From Paenibacillus sp. FSL H8-0079 (GTDB lineage Bacteria; Bacillota; Bacilli; Paenibacillales; Paenibacillaceae), in NCBI RefSeq assembly GCF_037991315.1, contig NZ_CP150300.1, forward strand, positions 620,001-684,000: 64,000 nt of DNA. Reading direction: 5' to 3'. The position numbers and the translations under genes were made by a program. Positions 63,201 through 64,000 of this stretch are shown here, in pieces (the first letter of the stretch is position 1; each line of letters begins with the position of its first letter). The notes under the pieces were generated by a model. The model did not search any database, was not told the DNA's origin, and saw only the letters and a list, made by a program, of their open reading frames with translations.

Positions 63201-63889
63201 GGACTAAGCAACTTGTACACGGTAAACTGGTTACACTAAATAGTGATAATCAACAAGGTGTGGAGATTGAAGTAGACCATTTCAGTACGTTCTCCATTGT
63301 TAAAGTAAAAGACTGGGCAGACAACACCCTGAAAGAACAGCCTTATATTCAAGGGTATGCTGATGGCAGTTTCAGACCGGAACGCTCCGTAACTCGTGCG
63401 GAGATGGCTACGTTGATTTCCCGTGTTCTGGGTACGTCAATAGCGGAAGGGAATCACACGTTTAAAGACGTGAAATCTACTCACTGGGCACAATCGGCCA
63501 TCGCGGCCGCTGCACAATCTGGTTATGTTAAAGGCTACACAGACGGCAGTTTTAAGCCGGATCAAGCAATGACTCGTGCCGAATTGGCAAGCGTGTTACA
63601 GCACTTGCTGAAGACCGAACAGACAGATGATACAACGAGTACATTTAATGATGTGAACAATCATTGGGCGCAGCAAGCCATAGCTCAGCTCAATGCAGCA
63701 GGAGTGATAACAGGATATGCGGATGGTACCTTCCGTCCTGGGCAGCCTGTAACTCGCGCTGAAGCTGTTACGATGCTCAACAAACTGATAGGTCTTGAAT
63801 CTGCAACGAATGCAGCAAGACAGTGGTCGGATGTGCCGAATACACATTGGGCTTATAAAGCAATTGAAGCGGCATCAATCAGTCAATAA
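60281..63889 (+). CDS. SLH-anchored surface protein with GLUG and fibronectin-type domains
   Basis: 1202 residues. Signal peptide (positive KK and RR, then ILLVFLFVWATLPGLFG; cleaves near residue 40). Residues about 110-300 hold GLUG-type repeats (GGLIGKAENSSIARNYALGNV, VGGLIGEL); 465-555 and 565-750 are fibronectin-type III-like modules (two copies of VTGLTNGISYVFAVKAY-like ends); a Gly/Pro/Thr linker (about 750-775); a beta-rich domain; and three SLH domains at about 1010-1180 (YIQGYADGSFRPERSVTRAEMAT, YVKGYTDGSFKPDQAMTRAELAS, VITGYADGTFRPGQPVTRAEAVT) plus a partial fourth (WSDVPNTHWAYKAIEAA). SLH domains bind pyruvylated cell-wall polymer. The start with the positive region is preferred over ATG 60329. 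Confidence 0.92.
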   Translation: MQQQGYKKNTIFRRANMILLVFLFVWATLPGLFGQAGVKASSCFENTEIDGAGQLWNLISTPQELDCVRQDLSGNFKLTNNISKEDMESFLMDSSTHTIRSWEPIEGADDEPFTGRFDGNGHSIEGLTTQIPDMEYVGLFARLKNANISNLKIVNANIVGNESVGVLAGRSDNSMIDKVHVTGLVSGYYRSGGLVGYSTGSLISGSSATVDVSSLESANGTFGGLIARSKNDIIVGNWASGNVLVQENADSAGGLIGKAENSSIARNYALGNVEGNYEVGGLIGELEYEKPMSIVNNYAVGKVISKGNGTNGDFSAEKIGGLFGALDLNFDEPNEILEIHSNYYGGSLEIIDDSTDGLSIDSGSVGAFLGEKGITNDHVEFLNNYFVSVNDPAFELDQSNYATGKTPAEMQLMDTFKEWDFNIIWDFQLGVNNDFPVLRPYPGNQTPAPAFEPGYPMLSTVTPSMTKIVVKLNKAGRVYFDNQPLDELSDQTSETTKLNAISQQAYVDVQANEEKAYLIKDLSPGTDYSIFITAEDTQSKLVDYPEKRNYKTHKASPIIPHNVIATADDGQAMLTWTFEQGAMYELYLYEGSEGPEDPEDWVAVGNYQNQFVTGLTNGISYVFAVKAYYIEDGSVSEFIPSNMVTPQAAGTPVLPDAPETIVAQAGDGKATVYWAGVINVNQFVLYKYQGTQAPQDTKDWIKVKSGIEAASYTVDGLTNGLPYVFAIRSSNENGLSNYKVSGPVTPKGSGNEGGGTPTPGPTPTPSPSPSTPVVTPAPQKEVIKVNVENGDQAATVASLEISRTRGTDGTVKDELQLNQSKAQSIIDQLKQTGSNTAVILIPDAKDEVSQWDLTLSSGSSALLAEQGVNLVISNPNVRITVPASSLKDSTDDIYFRLVPIKKEAERADIQTRAQANESIIQFAGTKDIQILGRPMTIETNLQSRPVTLVLPVVANQLAGVNSKELGVYIEHSDGTKQLVHGKLVTLNSDNQQGVEIEVDHFSTFSIVKVKDWADNTLKEQPYIQGYADGSFRPERSVTRAEMATLISRVLGTSIAEGNHTFKDVKSTHWAQSAIAAAAQSGYVKGYTDGSFKPDQAMTRAELASVLQHLLKTEQTDDTTSTFNDVNNHWAQQAIAQLNAAGVITGYADGTFRPGQPVTRAEAVTMLNKLIGLESATNAARQWSDVPNTHWAYKAIEAASISQ

Positions 63890-63918
63890 TACTGATATAT
63901 TAATATCAACGTTATACC

Positions 63919-63964
63919 AAAAAGAGATATCTTTCAGTCATTCGGCTGGAGATATCTCTTTTTT
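63919..63964 (+). terminator. Terminator after the SLH protein gene
   Basis: AAAGAGATATCT and AGATATCTCTTT form a perfect stem around about 17 nt, with a T-run. No further gene is seen to the window end. Confidence 0.9.
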
Positions 63965-64000
63965 CTAAGCCATCTAACCCCAAGCTTAATAAGGCGGCCA

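Overview
The window looks like a chromosomal segment of a Paenibacillus (Firmicutes, Bacillales). The evidence is the 16S rRNA sequence, strong GGAGG-type ribosome binding sites, frequent TTG/GTG starts, an SLH-domain surface protein with GLUG repeats, and close relatives of many Bacillus genes (YtrA, EcsAB, NatAB/YhaQP, YfmP-YfmO, BrxA/B, LipL, YneF, KinB-type kinase). No species call is attempted. Most of it is ordinary housekeeping and stress-response DNA. No phage, IS transposase, CRISPR array or tRNA gene was seen.

Layout. 0.1-5 kb: a small membrane protein, then one operon (permease, YtrA-type GntR repressor, ABC ATPase, NatA/NatB-like ATPase and permease) behind a strong promoter with an inverted-repeat operator. 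5.2-6.4 kb: secreted TraB/GumN-like protein with a copper-amine-oxidase-like N-terminal domain. 6.5-12 kb: a complete rRNA operon (16S-23S-5S) with three tandem promoter candidates, readable processing stems and no spacer tRNA. 12-21.4 kb: FlxA-like protein, MATE exporter, methyltransferase, ECF sigma factor with a membrane partner, DUF523, and a redox cluster (nitroreductase, MarR regulator, flavodoxin-fold reductase, ArsR-type regulator, luciferase-like monooxygenase). 21.6-30.6 kb: AI-2E family exporter, divergent ArsR/CadA metal resistance pair, SdpI-like protein, and a MerR-MFS-UspA-aldehyde dehydrogenase block resembling B. subtilis yfmP/yfmO. 31-37.6 kb: TipAS-type MerR regulator, free-Met sulfoxide reductase, GNAT enzyme, two MFS exporters and a MarR regulator.

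37.8-41.2 kb is the most accessory-looking part: two adjacent secreted proteins made of internal repeats (29-residue units, then 43-residue units encoded by exact 129-bp tandem repeats), followed by a convergent AbrB/Doc toxin-antitoxin pair. 41.3-51.8 kb: EcsAB, a flavoprotein, a KinB-like orphan kinase, bacilliredoxin, nadE, hydrolase, acpS and mutY. 52-64 kb: sodA, GNAT, signal peptidase I, a QueG-Ogt fusion protein, an HD-GYP-like protein, yneF, folE, lipL, a small unknown protein and the SLH surface protein.

The observations most worth a second look are: a two-copy miniature element with terminal inverted repeats (49.9 and 57.9 kb, before acpS and folE); the queuosine-reductase/alkyltransferase fusion; a MarR gene whose consensus promoter abuts its start codon, implying a leaderless mRNA, with the same palindrome repeated before the neighbouring reductase gene; duplicated TetR-like operators before the MATE gene; a structured leader before the MFS gene; and the pair of repetitive exported proteins. 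All functional statements come from reading motifs; no database search was run.
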